From Agapetus fuscipes (lineage: Eukaryota > Arthropoda > Insecta > Trichoptera > Glossosomatidae): 64,000 nucleotides of DNA. Numbering within the stretch: position 1 is the first letter of the stretch; the number at the start of each line of letters is the position of its first letter. Under the pieces are notes generated by a model. That model did no database searches. It was not told the origin of the DNA and was given only the letters and a program-made list of their open reading frames with translations. Positions 44,683-55,209 of this stretch are shown in pieces. The stretch spans positions 13,211,001 through 13,275,000 of the forward strand of contig OX637332.1 in NCBI GenBank assembly GCA_951799405.1, in the 5' to 3' direction. Position numbers and translations under genes: made by a program.

Positions 44683-45390
44683 AGGACTGAGAAATGCGAG
44701 AAAATTGAGATAAGACTGAATGAAAAAAGAGTGGAGGTCGTGAAAGAATTTGATTATCTGGGAAGCAAGTTTGAGTCGAATGCGAAATTGACGAAATAAT
44801 TGGAAAAGCGCGCTAGTAGAGGAAGAAGTGTAATGGAAACGATTGGAAGAATTGCAAGAAATAGGAAACTTACGAAGAATATGAGATCGGCGGTCCACAA
44901 TGGCATATTGGTTGGTGGAAGTGAGGCTTAATGAATGTGAGCTGAGTAAAGTATGTAAGTACGGTTGAAATGGCTTACCTGAGAGCAATGGCTGGAAAGA
45001 CACTGAGTGATAGAGTAGGTAATGCTTGAGTGATGAACGAGTGTGGTATAAAAGAGAATATGAGAATGAAAGTACAAAAAAGTACGATGAGATGGTTCAG
45101 ACATCTTGAAAGAAAGGATGATGAACAACTAACGAAGAAAGTGTACAAAGGAAATATCAGAGGAAAGCGCGGAAGGGGAAGGCTGAGGAAAGAATGGTTA
45201 GACCAAATAGGTGAGATTGCGAAAGAATGGATTCTGCAGAGTGAGAATAAGAGAAGAGTGTGTATGAAAAAGGTGATGAATATTGAGGAAATAAAAGTGG
45301 TTTGTTAGGGCAGAAAAAAGTGGAGGCGCATCTGCAGAGGTACCGGTCACCCCTAGTGGAACGGCGGCAGGATACAGTACAGTACAGTAC
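44683..45390 (+). mobile_element. RTE-like LINE family 2 copy (5'-truncated)
   Basis: Plus strand. Translated frames show VEVVKEFDYLGSKFES, RWFRHLERKDDEQLTKKVY and KRGRGRLRKEWLDQIGEIA, with several stops. The 3' end is GGTCACCCCTAGTGGAACGG followed by a (GTACA)n-type tail. It interrupts a SINE-1 copy whose parts flank it. It differs from family 1 (copies A-D) in protein wording and in the 3' end. Confidence 0.78.
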
Positions 45391-45425
45391 AGAGGTCAGC
45401 TTCATACCAACCTATAAGTCAAGGA
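45391..45425 (-). repeat. SINE-1 head, completes copy at 44470
   Basis: GGTCAGCTTCATACCAACCT and CAAGGA in minus orientation, exactly the portion absent from 44470-44682. Confidence 0.8.
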
Positions 45426-45436
45426 TCTTTCTTGTG

Positions 45437-45535
45437 TAATTGGCGCTTTTTCCAGAGAAGACCAACCTTGCAGAGGGCTCTTGAGTTGTGATTCACACAA
45501 AACGGCGCTCACCAAATAAATCATCCAAATATTTT
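45437..45535 (+). repeat. Repeat R4 copy
   Basis: GAGGGCTCTTGAGTTGTGAT, then CACAAAACGGCGCTCACCAA and ATCATCC; matched at 45850-45940. Confidence 0.6.
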
Positions 45536-45849
45536 TTATTCACTTAATAATTTTAATGGCTTTATCCATATTGTACGAGTATGCAGGTACACACCGCGGT
45601 GGAATAAAATTGATTTATTATCGATATATTATATTTTCATTGAAACTGCATAAGCTGGTAGATGATTCTAGCTTTACATACGTCATACAGTGGGTTAATT
45701 TTTGCAAGAAAGTCGAGTACAGATTCTGTGCAATTTATTATTTAATGTTTTTCAAAGTTCTAATGAATTAATAAAGTGGAAATACACAAACCATTACCAA
45801 GACCCGTCACCAAAGTTCATCCAGCCCTACAGCAACTTGGTCTTGATTG

Positions 45850-45940
45850 AGAATCGACGCTTTCTTTAGCGACGACCAAGCTCGCTGGGGGCTCTTGGGG
45901 TGTGATTTACACAAAAACAGCGCTCGCAAAAATCATCCTG
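45850..45940 (+). repeat. Repeat R4 copy
   Basis: GACCAAGCTCGCTGGGGGCT, then CTTGGGGTGTGATTTACACA and ATCATCC. Family unknown. Confidence 0.6.
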
Positions 45941-46117
45941 ATATTATTATTACTAAAAATATAATTTGCGAAACTATTGATTTATTGTTGAACATTTTTA
46001 GTTTTGATGTTGAAGGATGGAAAAGGTTGAGTCTATCTGACCGGCATAAAAAAATGGCTGCCAAAAAGTGTACTGCAAGCTACTATGAGTAATAACATAG
46101 AGGAGCGGAAACTAACG

Positions 46118-46336
46118 TGCTGATTTGATACATACTGCAGTTGTCATAAGAATAAAATTCTTCACAATCTGAGCTAAGAATAAGCGTAAAATTCGTAATG
46201 TGAGAGTTGTTTTAAATATTTTTGAAATCAATTTCCTGTTTTCATAAGACACATTGGTCCAGTACACATGCAAAAATTGCTCATGTAAAATTAGCTTAAT
46301 GGTCTCTACGGCAAACAAGAACAAAGGCAGCGACAT
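46118..46336. mobile_element. MITE copy related to 24847
   Basis: Reverse-orientation relative of the MITE at 24847-25095: CTGCAGTTGTCATAAGAAT, ACAATCTGAGCTAAG and CATTGGTCCAGTACACATGC are shared. One terminal repeat (CAAACAAGAACAAAGGCAGC) is present; the other is diverged. Confidence 0.65.
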
Positions 46337-47013
46337 GCTACCACTTGCGTTTCTCTCCTGTCACACGTTGCAGTGGTTATAATGAAATGAGTAATAAAGT
46401 TAAAATATGAAATATGAAATATTGCCACGACTTTGGCGATCACAATATTTATAACGTGTGTTATCTGTCAACTCTAGTTATTTCCGGTCTAGTCGGCAGC
46501 CGTTATTTGAAATGGCACCAACATTCAGGATTTTTTTTTCGTTGTGTGCAACTGTGAAGTTCTTTGTTATTTTTATTACTAATGACCATTTTCGTAAGTA
46601 AGTTGAGACATATATATATATGTCTTTTTTGGTTAAAATAATTTCTAGTCCACAGATATTATAAGTTAATATACGTACCTTTCAAAAACTACAAAATAAG
46701 AGCTCCGAGCGCGCGGCTGTGGCATAGATAGGTATTAAGCGAACGCAGATTTTAAAATTAAAAATATTTGAGAGCGCTCTTAAGAAAGTTGCATAAAATC
46801 CTAATCATTGTTTAATAATATTTTCATTGTTTGAAGCAGAGATGTTACGAATGTCATATTTTAGACATTTGTGAATGTGAATGCGAGTGTTTGAAAGGTG
46901 AATAGCTGAATGTGAATGTTTAGAAGAGGCAAAAAAGAAATATCAAGGTATGATTTAATCATCAATTTTTATTTATTTAAGATTGTACACAATCAAAGAA
47001 ACAGCAAACAAAT

Positions 47014-47523
47014 TTAATAATCAAATTTCAATAGGGGCAGATTATATTTTACAAACAATACTTTAGCTGCTTTATCACCAATGAGATGATTTCGTAAAGG
47101 CTCATGTATCAGGCCAGCTGCACTAAATAATTGCTCACTTGGTACACTGGAAAGAGGACTGCTGAGTTACTTAAGAGCAAGTTCTGTCAATTTGTCAAAT
47201 TTGGATTTGGATTTCCACCAGTCCATTGGATTTTCCTCCAGAGAGATTCGATTTTCTTTTGAATATGCTTTTAATTGTGATTTTATTTCACACAGCATCG
47301 TGTTTTCTGGCTCACATTCTATATCGGAACCTTCATCATCACTCGGGGAATCCAGAATTCTTGTTATGAGGCTTTTAGTAGGGTAATCAGCACTTGTAGA
47401 AGACTCATTATTATCAATGAATATGGTGTTTTTCGGCCTTTCTCTCGGCCTGTATACACTTGGATTCGCTAAACATTCACATTGCTTGATGCAAATGTAA
47501 GTGTTTGAAATGATGCAAATCAT
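47014..47523 (-). pseudogene. hAT transposase dimerisation domain fragment
   Basis: Reads NPMDWWKSKSKFDKLTELAL, then an in-frame stop at about 47170, then SSVPSEQLFSAAGLIHEPLR and KAAKVLFVKYNLPLL, ending at 47014. The WW-K ... P-S-ERxFSAAG ... R-N-x-L pattern is the ZBED/hAT dimerisation domain. The stop takes the place of an aromatic residue after ALK. The catalytic part is missing. It differs from the hAT at 20 kb. Confidence 0.85.
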
Positions 47524-47550
47524 TTGCGAATGCGACTTGGCGACTTGGCA

Positions 47551-47807
47551 ATGTTCCTTGACTTATAGGTTGGTATGCGGCTGACCACCCATGCTGTAAA
47601 AATGGTTCACTTTGCCAATGTCACCCCTGTCTCAGGGAAGGACGGCAAGAGTTGCAGGGTGTATGTCCATTTGAGATTTGGTTTTTATGTTGTAGGTTCA
47701 CATGAGGCATGTGCAAGCGCGAACTTGTACGTGTCTGGTTGTGAGAATGCATGTAATGTGAATCTCCAATGTAACATATCTTTGCAACTTAGATTAGATT
47801 AGATTAG
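47551..47807 (+). repeat. SINE-1 copy inside hAT remnant
   Basis: Complete copy from TTCCTTGACTTATAGG to AACTTAGATTAGATTAGA. It carries the CACATGAGGCATGTGCAAGC variant. Confidence 0.85.
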
Positions 47808-47916
47808 AACGAAAACATTTTTAACATCCCTGGTAAGTAATAAAAGATTTAATCTGGTCATACTACTTAAATATTCTTATTTTCTATTTTCAACTATTTT
47901 TCTTGTAATTTCAGGC

Positions 47917-49262
47917 CCATCAGTCTCTTCAGTATACCTGGTAAGGTGCTATATAAGATTCTCACGAAAAAAGTGAGACTATCTACCCATCAAAATTTCC
48001 GATATCCAACCTGGCTTTATGCCAGAACGAGGGTGTGTAGACCAAATTGTTACTCACAAACAGATCATTGAAAAATATTTGGCAGTGGGTCTATGCCACC
48101 TTTGTGAATCTTGAGAAGGCCTTTGACTTTGTGGATACGGGCATGACGTGGAATGTATTGAGGAAATACAATGTGAATGTAAGAATTGTGAATCTGATAC
48201 GCAACATCTATGACAATAGTTCGGCATGCGTAAAAGTAGATAGCGAATTGAGTGATTGGTTCGAGGTTAATAAGAGTATTAAGACAGGGATACATTATGA
48301 GTCTATGGTTATTCATATAGCCATGGACAACTCTATAAAAGAAGCAGGAATAAGTAATTTGGGTGAGAAAGTGGGTGAAACTAATGTTGGTCTACTCCTC
48401 TATGCAGAGAGAATGAGCAGTTCTGGCTCATTCTGGAGGAACTCCTGAAGGGCTATTCTACTTAATTCCTTACGATCTAAGGCGACGAGCTGGCGATTCA
48501 GTCGTAAGGAATTTAACAGAATAGCGCATCAGACAATGCTCACCAAATTGAATGATTCTTTTTGCAAGAAAAGTCTGAAAGCTAATGCTGGCAAAACTAA
48601 AGATTTAGTTTTTTGATAGAAATGACGAATGCATGGATTGTGAAATTATGTAAAATGAAATAAAAATCTAGAGGGTAAAATAATTTGATTATTTAGGAAT
48701 TAAGTTTTGGATGAATGGAAAGCAGACGAAAGAACTAGAAAAGTGTGCGAGCAAAGCAAGATGTGTGATGTGAGTGATTGGGAGGATTGTGAGGAATGAA
48801 AGGCACTCGAAGAATATTAGACTGGCGGTACAATATTCAATATTGCAACTAACTCTGATGTTTGGACATAAGTCATGGATGGTGGAGCCAAGTAAACTAA
48901 GTAAAGTATGTGTGGTAGAAATGGCTTATTTAAGAAACTTTTTTGAATGATAGGGTCCGAAATGGGTTATAAATATGTGTGGTATAAACGAAAATACAAG
49001 AGTAAGGTACAAAGGAGTACAATTAGTTGGTTCCGGCATCTAAAAAGAATCGACGATGAACAACTGACCAAAGATTGCACAGAGTCAAAGTTAAACATGG
49101 AAGTAAAGACCAAGAAAAGAATGGATTGTTCAAATGTGCCTGATTGTAAATGACAGGAAGATACAGAGCGAGAAAAGGAGAACATACGTATGAAGAGAGT
49201 GATGAATGTCGAGGAGATCAAAGTGTGCAAGGACAGAACAAAGTGGAGACACATCTGGTGGC
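47917..49262 (+). mobile_element. RTE-like LINE family 2 copy, decayed
   Basis: Plus-strand frames show PISLFSIPGKVL, FVNLEKAFDFVDTGMTWNVL, a CVKVDSELSDWFEVNKS block, then SWFRHLKRIDDEQLT and MKRVMNVEEIK. RT and C-terminal blocks occur in the correct order but with many stops and shifts. A small foldback element (48450-48527) interrupts it. Confidence 0.75.
48450..48527. mobile_element. 78-bp foldback MITE in LINE
   Basis: Arms GGGCTATTCTACTTAATTCC and the inverse of GGAATTTAACAGAATAGCGC frame a 25-30 bp loop. The GGGCTATTC start resembles Harbinger-type ends elsewhere in the window. Confidence 0.6.
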
Positions 49263-50156
49263 TGGATACAAATACAAGTAAGTATATGCATCTTCCCTTG
49301 AATAAACATCTACATAATGGACTCAGCACAAATTGCATAAACGAAAAAATTGTGACGTCACATGATCGGTTTGTTAGGAAAAAGGCAAACGAAGAATATT
49401 TTGTTATTGCCATTGGTAGCTAAGGATCCTAGTCACATCCTAGACCTGTGGCGTTTACACACCGGGAATCAATTCTTATTTCAAATTTAGTGCGCGAGGC
49501 AATTATTTCCAGACCTTAAGAAATAATAACAAGCGCATAGTCGTGATGAAAAATCATTAGATAGGTCACACTTAGCTATTACTTCGAGCTGTCAAAAGGT
49601 AATAACTATTCCCAATAATATAACTACAATTGATTCCTGCAGCACATTTACTAAATGCTACTAATTTAAAAAGCCACCTGCACTTTGTCACTTATTCACA
49701 GCATGCAGGAGATACCGACGAAAGAATCTTTAAAATTGAAAATTAAAAATAGAGAATTACAAAATACTCACTTATTGCTGACAATTGACTTATTTCTCCC
49801 ATGTTGTGGATTGTTTGTTTTCCAGCACAACGTAAATAAGGATTTAAAACATGATTTGTGTAAAATTTAAAAGTTGATTGGTGTATAAAAATATAATATA
49901 ATAAATAATTACAACGCGAATTCTTCAGACGCCATGCATCCAAATCGGCATGATGGAATATGGATGATTCGGTGCTGTGAACGACACAAACGAAAGCATA
50001 AATCCATACAAAATATCCCTACTTATAAAATATATTCGAAATACAATGCGCGTTTGAAAATTTTGTTGATTTCAAACGAAAAAAGGATCATTTAATTTAA
50101 GTAACTGACATATTTTATTGTGAAATTTATGAAAATCAATTGCATACAATCTAAAT
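49263..50156. other. No feature recognised
   Basis: AT-rich, no coding or repeat signal recognised. Confidence 0.45.
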
Positions 50157-50436
50157 TCCAATAGTTATTTATGCCACTGCCTGGCAATGATAGTTTTTGT
50201 AACACGAGTGCTAGTTTGTGCCATGAGGTGCAGCCGAATGGCACAATAGACAGCAAGAGTGTTCCAAAGACTAATTACGTGCAGTGGCATACAATACTTT
50301 TTCTACGACCATAAAATAAATAACAAAATAGTATATTATTTAGATTTTGGGCAGTAACTTTGTGAAAGCACATTTTAATTAATTAAAATACTTTTTTAAC
50401 TTTGTTACAATTCACTTGAGTTTTATTTTTTAAAAA

Positions 50437-50482
50437 ACACAACCAGTTTCGGGAGAAGCAGTACCTCCCATCTTCAGGTGTA
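50437..50482 (-). ncRNA. Hammerhead ribozyme-like motif, minus strand
   Basis: Reads ACAC-CTGAAGA-(stem II GGGAG/CTCCC)-GAAAC-TG-GTT-GTGT. Stem I (ACAC/GTGT), the CUGANGA box, stem II, the GAAA box and a minimal stem III (AC/GT) are in hammerhead type I order with predicted cleavage after GTT. One extra T lies between the CTGAAGA box and stem II. Activity is not shown. Confidence 0.6.
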
Positions 50483-50550
50483 AATATCAACTAACATAAA
50501 ATACAAAATTACCAAATTTGGTAATTTTGTATTTTATGTTAGTTGATATT

Positions 50551-50596
50551 TACACCTGAAGATGGGAGGTACTGCTTCTCCCGAAACTGGTTGTGT
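50551..50596 (+). ncRNA. Hammerhead ribozyme-like motif, plus strand
   Basis: Exact mirror copy of the motif at 50437-50482 in the other palindrome arm: CTGAAGA at 50556-50562, stem II GGGAG (50564-50568) with CTCCC (50578-50582), GAAAC at 50583-50587, and GTT then GTGT to 50596. Confidence 0.6.
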
Positions 50597-50754
50597 TTTT
50601 TAAAAAATAAAACTCAAGTGAATTGTAACAAAGTTAAAAAAGTATTTTAATTAACAAAATAGTAAATAGTAGTCATTATAATGTACTTGTCCATTTGAAG
50701 TAATTAAAACCTTACTTTCTCAAAACGTGTAATTTATCATTCCCTTCGATTATC

Positions 50755-50962
50755 TAATTTAATCTACATAAGTTGCAAAGATATATTACATTTAGGATTC
50801 ATATTAATATCATGCCCACAAGCAGACACATACAAACATTCAAACCCAAAATTTAAATAAACATAAGCCCTGCAACTACTGAAGCAGGGGTGTCATTGGC
50901 AAAGTGAAACAAGTTTTTACAGCATAGGTGGTCAACCTCATACCGACCTATTAGCCAAGTAA
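50755..50962 (-). repeat. SINE-1, subtype inside repeat X
   Basis: Carries the subtype head CTTGGCTAATAGGTCGGTAT (minus), identical in kind to 57968-58200. It was evidently inside repeat X before X spread. Confidence 0.8.
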
Positions 50963-51558
50963 CTGTTTAATTTTTTTGCGGAAAAATATCTTTAAAGCCT
51001 TCTGTTTTCCTTCGATAAAAGGAAAGCTACAATTTGGAGTATTTTGATAAATAAATTTGATGAATTACCATACTATTAACAAATTTTATTTGACTCTACA
51101 CATAAAATATATTAATTTTCATTTGAACAAAAATTGAACATATTATCTACATAATTATGCTATCAATAAATTGAAAATATTCATGTAATGGCTGACGTTT
51201 AAACGTGGTTGCTATGGAAACGGCAAATAATAGTTTGTTATCGGTCGTTTAGAAGGATAGCCTCATATAAGATTTACACTCGAAATTCAAAAATGGTTCC
51301 ATTTCTGACAACGCGCATGCGCACATTTTCATTTCAACACGGTTACCCGTTGCGTAATGTAACATTACGCAACGGGTGTAGAAATGTATGTCATTGTGGA
51401 CGACAGTCTCATACAAAAATGACGTTTGCTTACCGAGAAAAAAGTTCCAAGTAAACAAATGTTCCAACCACATAAACAATAAAGTCTGAATGTACGGATG
51501 TTCCAAATTTATATTTTTCTCAGTGCAAAAAAGCCAGCCAATAAAAAAATATTTTTAA

Positions 51559-52459
51559 GGCGTGTTATAAAGCTAAATCTGCCTTTTTTGTCTGCACTGT
51601 TAGACTTTATGGTCTTAGCAAAATGGACACAGTAATGAAAAAAATCAATCATGTTTATTAACTTGTTATCTTAATTATAAAGTTTGAACAAAATAATATT
51701 TATATAACTTAATATATTATATAACTTAAGAATTGCCATGACAAAAAAATATTTAAAAATCACGTTTTTTTCACATTTTTTGCGTTTTTTTCGTGTGTGC
51801 TGTATTTTGGAAGTATTTTTTTTCTTTTTAATTACAGAAATATACATTGTTGAGCACCCGTATTTAACATTTTTTTTTATAATATCAATAGTTTTTCAGT
51901 AAATATGGAAAAAACTGTGTTCTTTGATTTAATTAAAATTTAATTCATTAAGTAGTTTCAGTTTTTCCATATTTACTCAAAAACTATTGACATTATAAAA
52001 AAAAAAATTAAGTACGGGCGCTTAACAATGTATAGGGTATTTTCACATTTTTCTTTTTTTGTGATTTAAATTCGTTTATGCTTTATTAGCCCAAAACTTC
52101 TTGAGTTGTAATTTTAGTTGTATTTTTAGCAAAGTTATAAGCATTTTAAAATCGATCTTTGAATTTTCGCGCCAAAACGCTACTAGATGAAATTTTCTTT
52201 CTGAAAAAAAATACTTTCGGCTTCAAATTAACATATTATTATTAGATTTTTCAAAATCTATCAAAATAATATACTTTTTATCATATTCCTCACTATTACA
52301 AATACCCTAAAAAATCCAAAATACAGCACACAAAAAAAAACGCAAAAAAGGTGAAAAAAACGTGATTTTTTAAATATATTTTTGTGGTGGCAATTCTTAT
52401 TTTGCTAAGACCATAAAGTGTAAGAAACAAAAACGGCAGATTTAGCTTTATAACACGCC
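51559..52459. mobile_element. Foldback element with arms of several hundred bp
   Basis: The ends are inverted: GGCGTGTTATAAAGCTAAAT at the left matches the right end inverted, flanked by TTAA or TA on both sides (51555-51558, 52460-52463). The symmetry continues inwards (TTATGGTCTTAGCAAAAT, GTGCTGTATTTTGG, CTATTGA(C/T)ATTATAAAAAA), so most of the 0.9 kb folds on itself. Non-coding. Superfamily undecided between piggyBac-type (TTAA) and Tc1/mariner-type (TA). Confidence 0.75.
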
Positions 52460-52463
52460 TTAA

Positions 52464-53582
52464 GCCTTTTCCTCAGCAAGTCGGCTGACCTTGTTTTGAT
52501 TCTTAACCTATATTCAATGGTATTGGCTCTAGTAAATTGTTTTGAATAACAAAATAAAAACTTTTATAGCCCCACATAACCGGGTTACGAAGAAAAATGC
52601 TTACTTATATTTTGTGTCAGTTAACTTAATCCTTTTTATATAAAGCCATCGATTTACATAAGAAACATAAATAAAGACACAAAAAATGAGACGAAAGACA
52701 TTAACGTGATTTGTCTAAAAAAAATTAAAGACATGACGGTTGCTGAAAACTGATAAAAATAAAATTTTGGGTGTTCAACGTATGTTTGTAAGCGCACAAA
52801 GAGTTGTTATTGATTATTGTTACCCTCTTTTTTGGTGCACAGATTATCTTAAATGTTCCATCTTCAGTTCCATGTTAGTCGATGCAAAAAGCTACCACAT
52901 TTGCCCACCGATAATTTTTTAAATTTTCGACCAACCAATCTCTTTTGTCCATTTATAAAAAAAAATCCATACATGCAGGGAAACTTTTTATAATATCACA
53001 CCACTATGGCTGCTGCTCATAATCAAGAACATATAATATAGTCAACCGTTGATTGGTTGCTTGCTTGCAAACGTCTGCCACAGCGGATATCCGCCATTTC
53101 ACACAAAGCATTTTTTTTATACTTTTAGCAAAACAATGAATCCATCTTTATTCTTAAAAATAGATACAAAAATATGAAAACTAAATGGTTTACCAGTAAT
53201 CCTTCAGAAATAATCAGATAATTGCTGATAATAAGTAAATGTATTCTGAGATTTAGGGACCCGAGGCTAAACCTGCGTATCCGGTAGCCATCAACTTCAA
53301 GCCAAAAAAACAATTTAAATTATTGTTATTGGTTTTATTATGCATTATTTGATTTATTAAGGACAAATTAAATAAATGGAAGCATGTTTTTTTCTAGAAT
53401 TGGATAAACTATTTTGTATATATAATGTCACCATACGAATGAAAACACTACTTTGACTACATTATCACATAAAAATTATACTGTTAATCGCTGGATGGCA
53501 GTGCATTCACTTTAAGAGCAAAGAATTGAAAATTATCTTGATCAACAATGATTCAATATTATTTTCAATATTTTTGTTATTG
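52464..53582. other. No feature recognised
   Basis: AT-rich, no coding or repeat signal recognised. Confidence 0.45.
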
Positions 53583-53586
53583 TTAA

Positions 53587-54153
53587 CCCCTCGGCGCCGG
53601 AGCGCGGATCCGCGCTCATGGTACTATACACTATTTTTTTCATTTTTCTTTAGTTATCGAAAATCGCATGAAGTAGGTACTGCTATTGGGTAGAACCATC
53701 CACCAATAAAGTCAAAGCATTCATTTTTGTTTGTAGGTATTTAAAATATAATATTTAAGTTGACCTTGAAAATGGACTCATGAAAAAGCCGAATTCCACA
53801 ATTTGTTGACATTAGAACACTACACACTCAAAAAAAATCTTTGTGTAAATAAAAAGGGTCATTAACTTTCTATTTTTTGCGATGTACTGAGATTTCGTGC
53901 CTATGCATACTAATGACGTATATCTATTTTTAGAATCTCGATCTTTTTTCCATAATCTAAATTTTGATGGAGTATAATAATTATTTCACAAAAGTTTTTT
54001 TTTTTTTGGTAGGCACTAAAAAAACTTTATTTCATTGTTTTTTGATAAAAAAAAACGCACAGGAGATAGGTTTTGTATCTTTGGAGATATTTAATATAAA
54101 ACACCACGAGTTGGGTGTCTGAATTAGGCAGAAAATCGCTGGCGCTCCAGGGG
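53587..54153. mobile_element. piggyBac-type MITE, copy 2
   Basis: Flanked by TTAA (53583-53586, 54154-54157). The ends are CCCCTCGGCGCCGGAGCGCG and the inverse of GGCGCTCCAGGGG. It aligns to the copy at 36079-36685 but lacks the 42-bp insert, which defines the empty site there. Confidence 0.83.
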
Positions 54154-54367
54154 TTAAAGAACGTGATATTAGAAATATCGATTTTTATTTCACTGTCAAT
54201 TGTAAAAGTAAATAAAAAAAATCTTGCTATTTATTTTCAAAACCTTGCAACTAAAATCTCATAATTGTGATGCCTTTTGCAGGTTACAAAAAAAACTAAA
54301 TTATGTGTTTTATTCTCATTGTTCTTTTATGCATTAATAATATTCATAAAAATGATAAGTAGTATCT

Positions 54368-54830
54368 GCATCTGGATGAAATGAAAGAAGTATGCAAGGA
54401 CAGGAAGAAGTGGCGGCTAATTTGCAATGTTGATTTGTAATGTTGGTTTATTAACTTGCTTCATTTTTGTATAGGAAATTATTGACTTTTTTGTAAAGAT
54501 TTCTTTTAAGGTTTTGTTCTTTTTTATACTTAAATGTTATTTATTATTCGTATTCCTTGACTTATAGGTTGGTATGAGGCTGACTACCCATACTGTAAAA
54601 AATGGTTCACTTTGCCCATGTCACCCCTTGTCAGGGAAGGAAGGAAAAAGTTGTAGGGTGATCTGTGGTTGTAGGGCTTATGTTCATTTGAGGTTTGGAT
54701 TTTATTTGTAAGTACATATGTATTTAGCATTTGTAAGCGCGAACTACTTACACGTGTTGGTTTGCGGGCATGTATCTGAGAGCTTTAAATGAACATATCC
54801 TTGCAACTTAGTACCTATGTAGTCTAAGAG
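54368..54830 (+). mobile_element. RTE-like LINE family 1, copy C (3' end only)
   Basis: Starts within the last codons (LDEMKEVCKDRKKWRLICNV), then the family 3' UTR, then SINE-1 at 54549. Extremely 5'-truncated. Confidence 0.8.
54549..54812 (+). repeat. SINE-1 at the end of RTE copy C
   Basis: TTCCTTGACTTATAGG start and CTTGCAACTTAG end, with a small internal duplication near 54655. Confidence 0.83.
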
Positions 54831-54851
54831 CTAGACGTATGAAACCTTACC

Positions 54852-55067
54852 TCATCCACTACCAGGCAGAGACATGGTCAGGCTGGTAGTTTGCATCGAG
54901 TACATCATTTTTTCACAGATCTGCCTTTTTCTATCCTGGAGCGTTTTGGATGCTGTTACGTTTAAATGGAAAGGTACCTCCAGGATGTACCTACAAGGAT
55001 ACTCACTCCGGCTAGCTATCATCGGCATCACTCTCAGGGCGTGAGCTTCTTTCTTTGTGTTGCTCAC
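54852..55067 (-). CDS. Unknown short ORF, possible exon or repeat fragment
   Basis: A 71-codon open stretch: EAHALRVMPMIASRSEYPCR, YILEVPFHLNVTASKTLQDR and RQICEKMMYSMQTTSLTMSL. The composition looks protein-like, more so than other short ORFs here, but no family was recognised. GTAAGG follows shortly after the stop and could be a donor if another frame is used. It could be an exon of a gene, a retroelement fragment or chance. Confidence 0.25.
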   Translation of the reverse strand: MSNTKKEAHALRVMPMIASRSEYPCRYILEVPFHLNVTASKTLQDRKRQICEKMMYSMQTTSLTMSLPGSG

Positions 55068-55209
55068 CTTGTATTTTGGGAAGGGTTGTATATTGAAACA
55101 TGAGAGCTAATGAATCAAAGCGGTTTAATCATGTAAAGTTAATATTATAAAAGTTGAATCTATAACAAGGGAAAGAGGAATAGTGGAGAATGAAATAGCC
55201 AGACCTGTA

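Larger units (their letters stand above)
46837..47832 (-). mobile_element. hAT element remnant
   Basis: The end sequences CAGAGATGTTACGAATG (46837) and the reverse complement of the right end, CAGGGATGTTAAAAATG (47832), form an imperfect inverted repeat. The interior encodes a hAT C-terminus on the minus strand and is interrupted by SINE-1 at 47551-47807. The flanking octamers do not match well, so the boundaries are tentative. Confidence 0.65.
50332..50651 (-). mobile_element. Hammerhead-bearing palindromic retroelement insertion (Penelope-like?)
   Basis: A 320-bp insertion flanked by TAACAAAATAG (50321-50331, 50652-50662); the empty site is seen in repeat X copy 2 near 58300. Bases 50332-50378 are the family 3' end (minus orientation), shared with 36433 and 59441. 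The rest is a perfect palindrome with no spacer (50379-50654, centre between 50516 and 50517). Each arm has a hammerhead-like core. Target-primed insertion with variable duplications plus a hammerhead motif points to a Penelope-like element. No RT or GIY-YIG sequence is present. Confidence 0.75.
50157..51405 (-). mobile_element. Composite repeat X, copy 1
   Basis: Matches 57469-58463 in the opposite orientation. From the left: a long imperfect hairpin (50162-50300, ATGCCACTGC ... GCAGTGGCAT), a unique part, SINE-1 in a distinctive subtype, a region with TTTAAACGTGGTTGCTATGG, and the palindrome GTTGCGTAATGTAACATTAC (near 51352). It is interrupted by the hammerhead-palindrome insertion at 50332-50651. 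No transposase was recognised. The right boundary is uncertain. Confidence 0.7.

Noticed and set aside
51209..51454. Similar ORFs at 51209-51454 (+) and 57529-57711 (-) with RRIASYK and SKMVPFLT.
   Set aside because: Both lie in repeat X and reflect DNA similarity; the frames end differently and no domain is seen.
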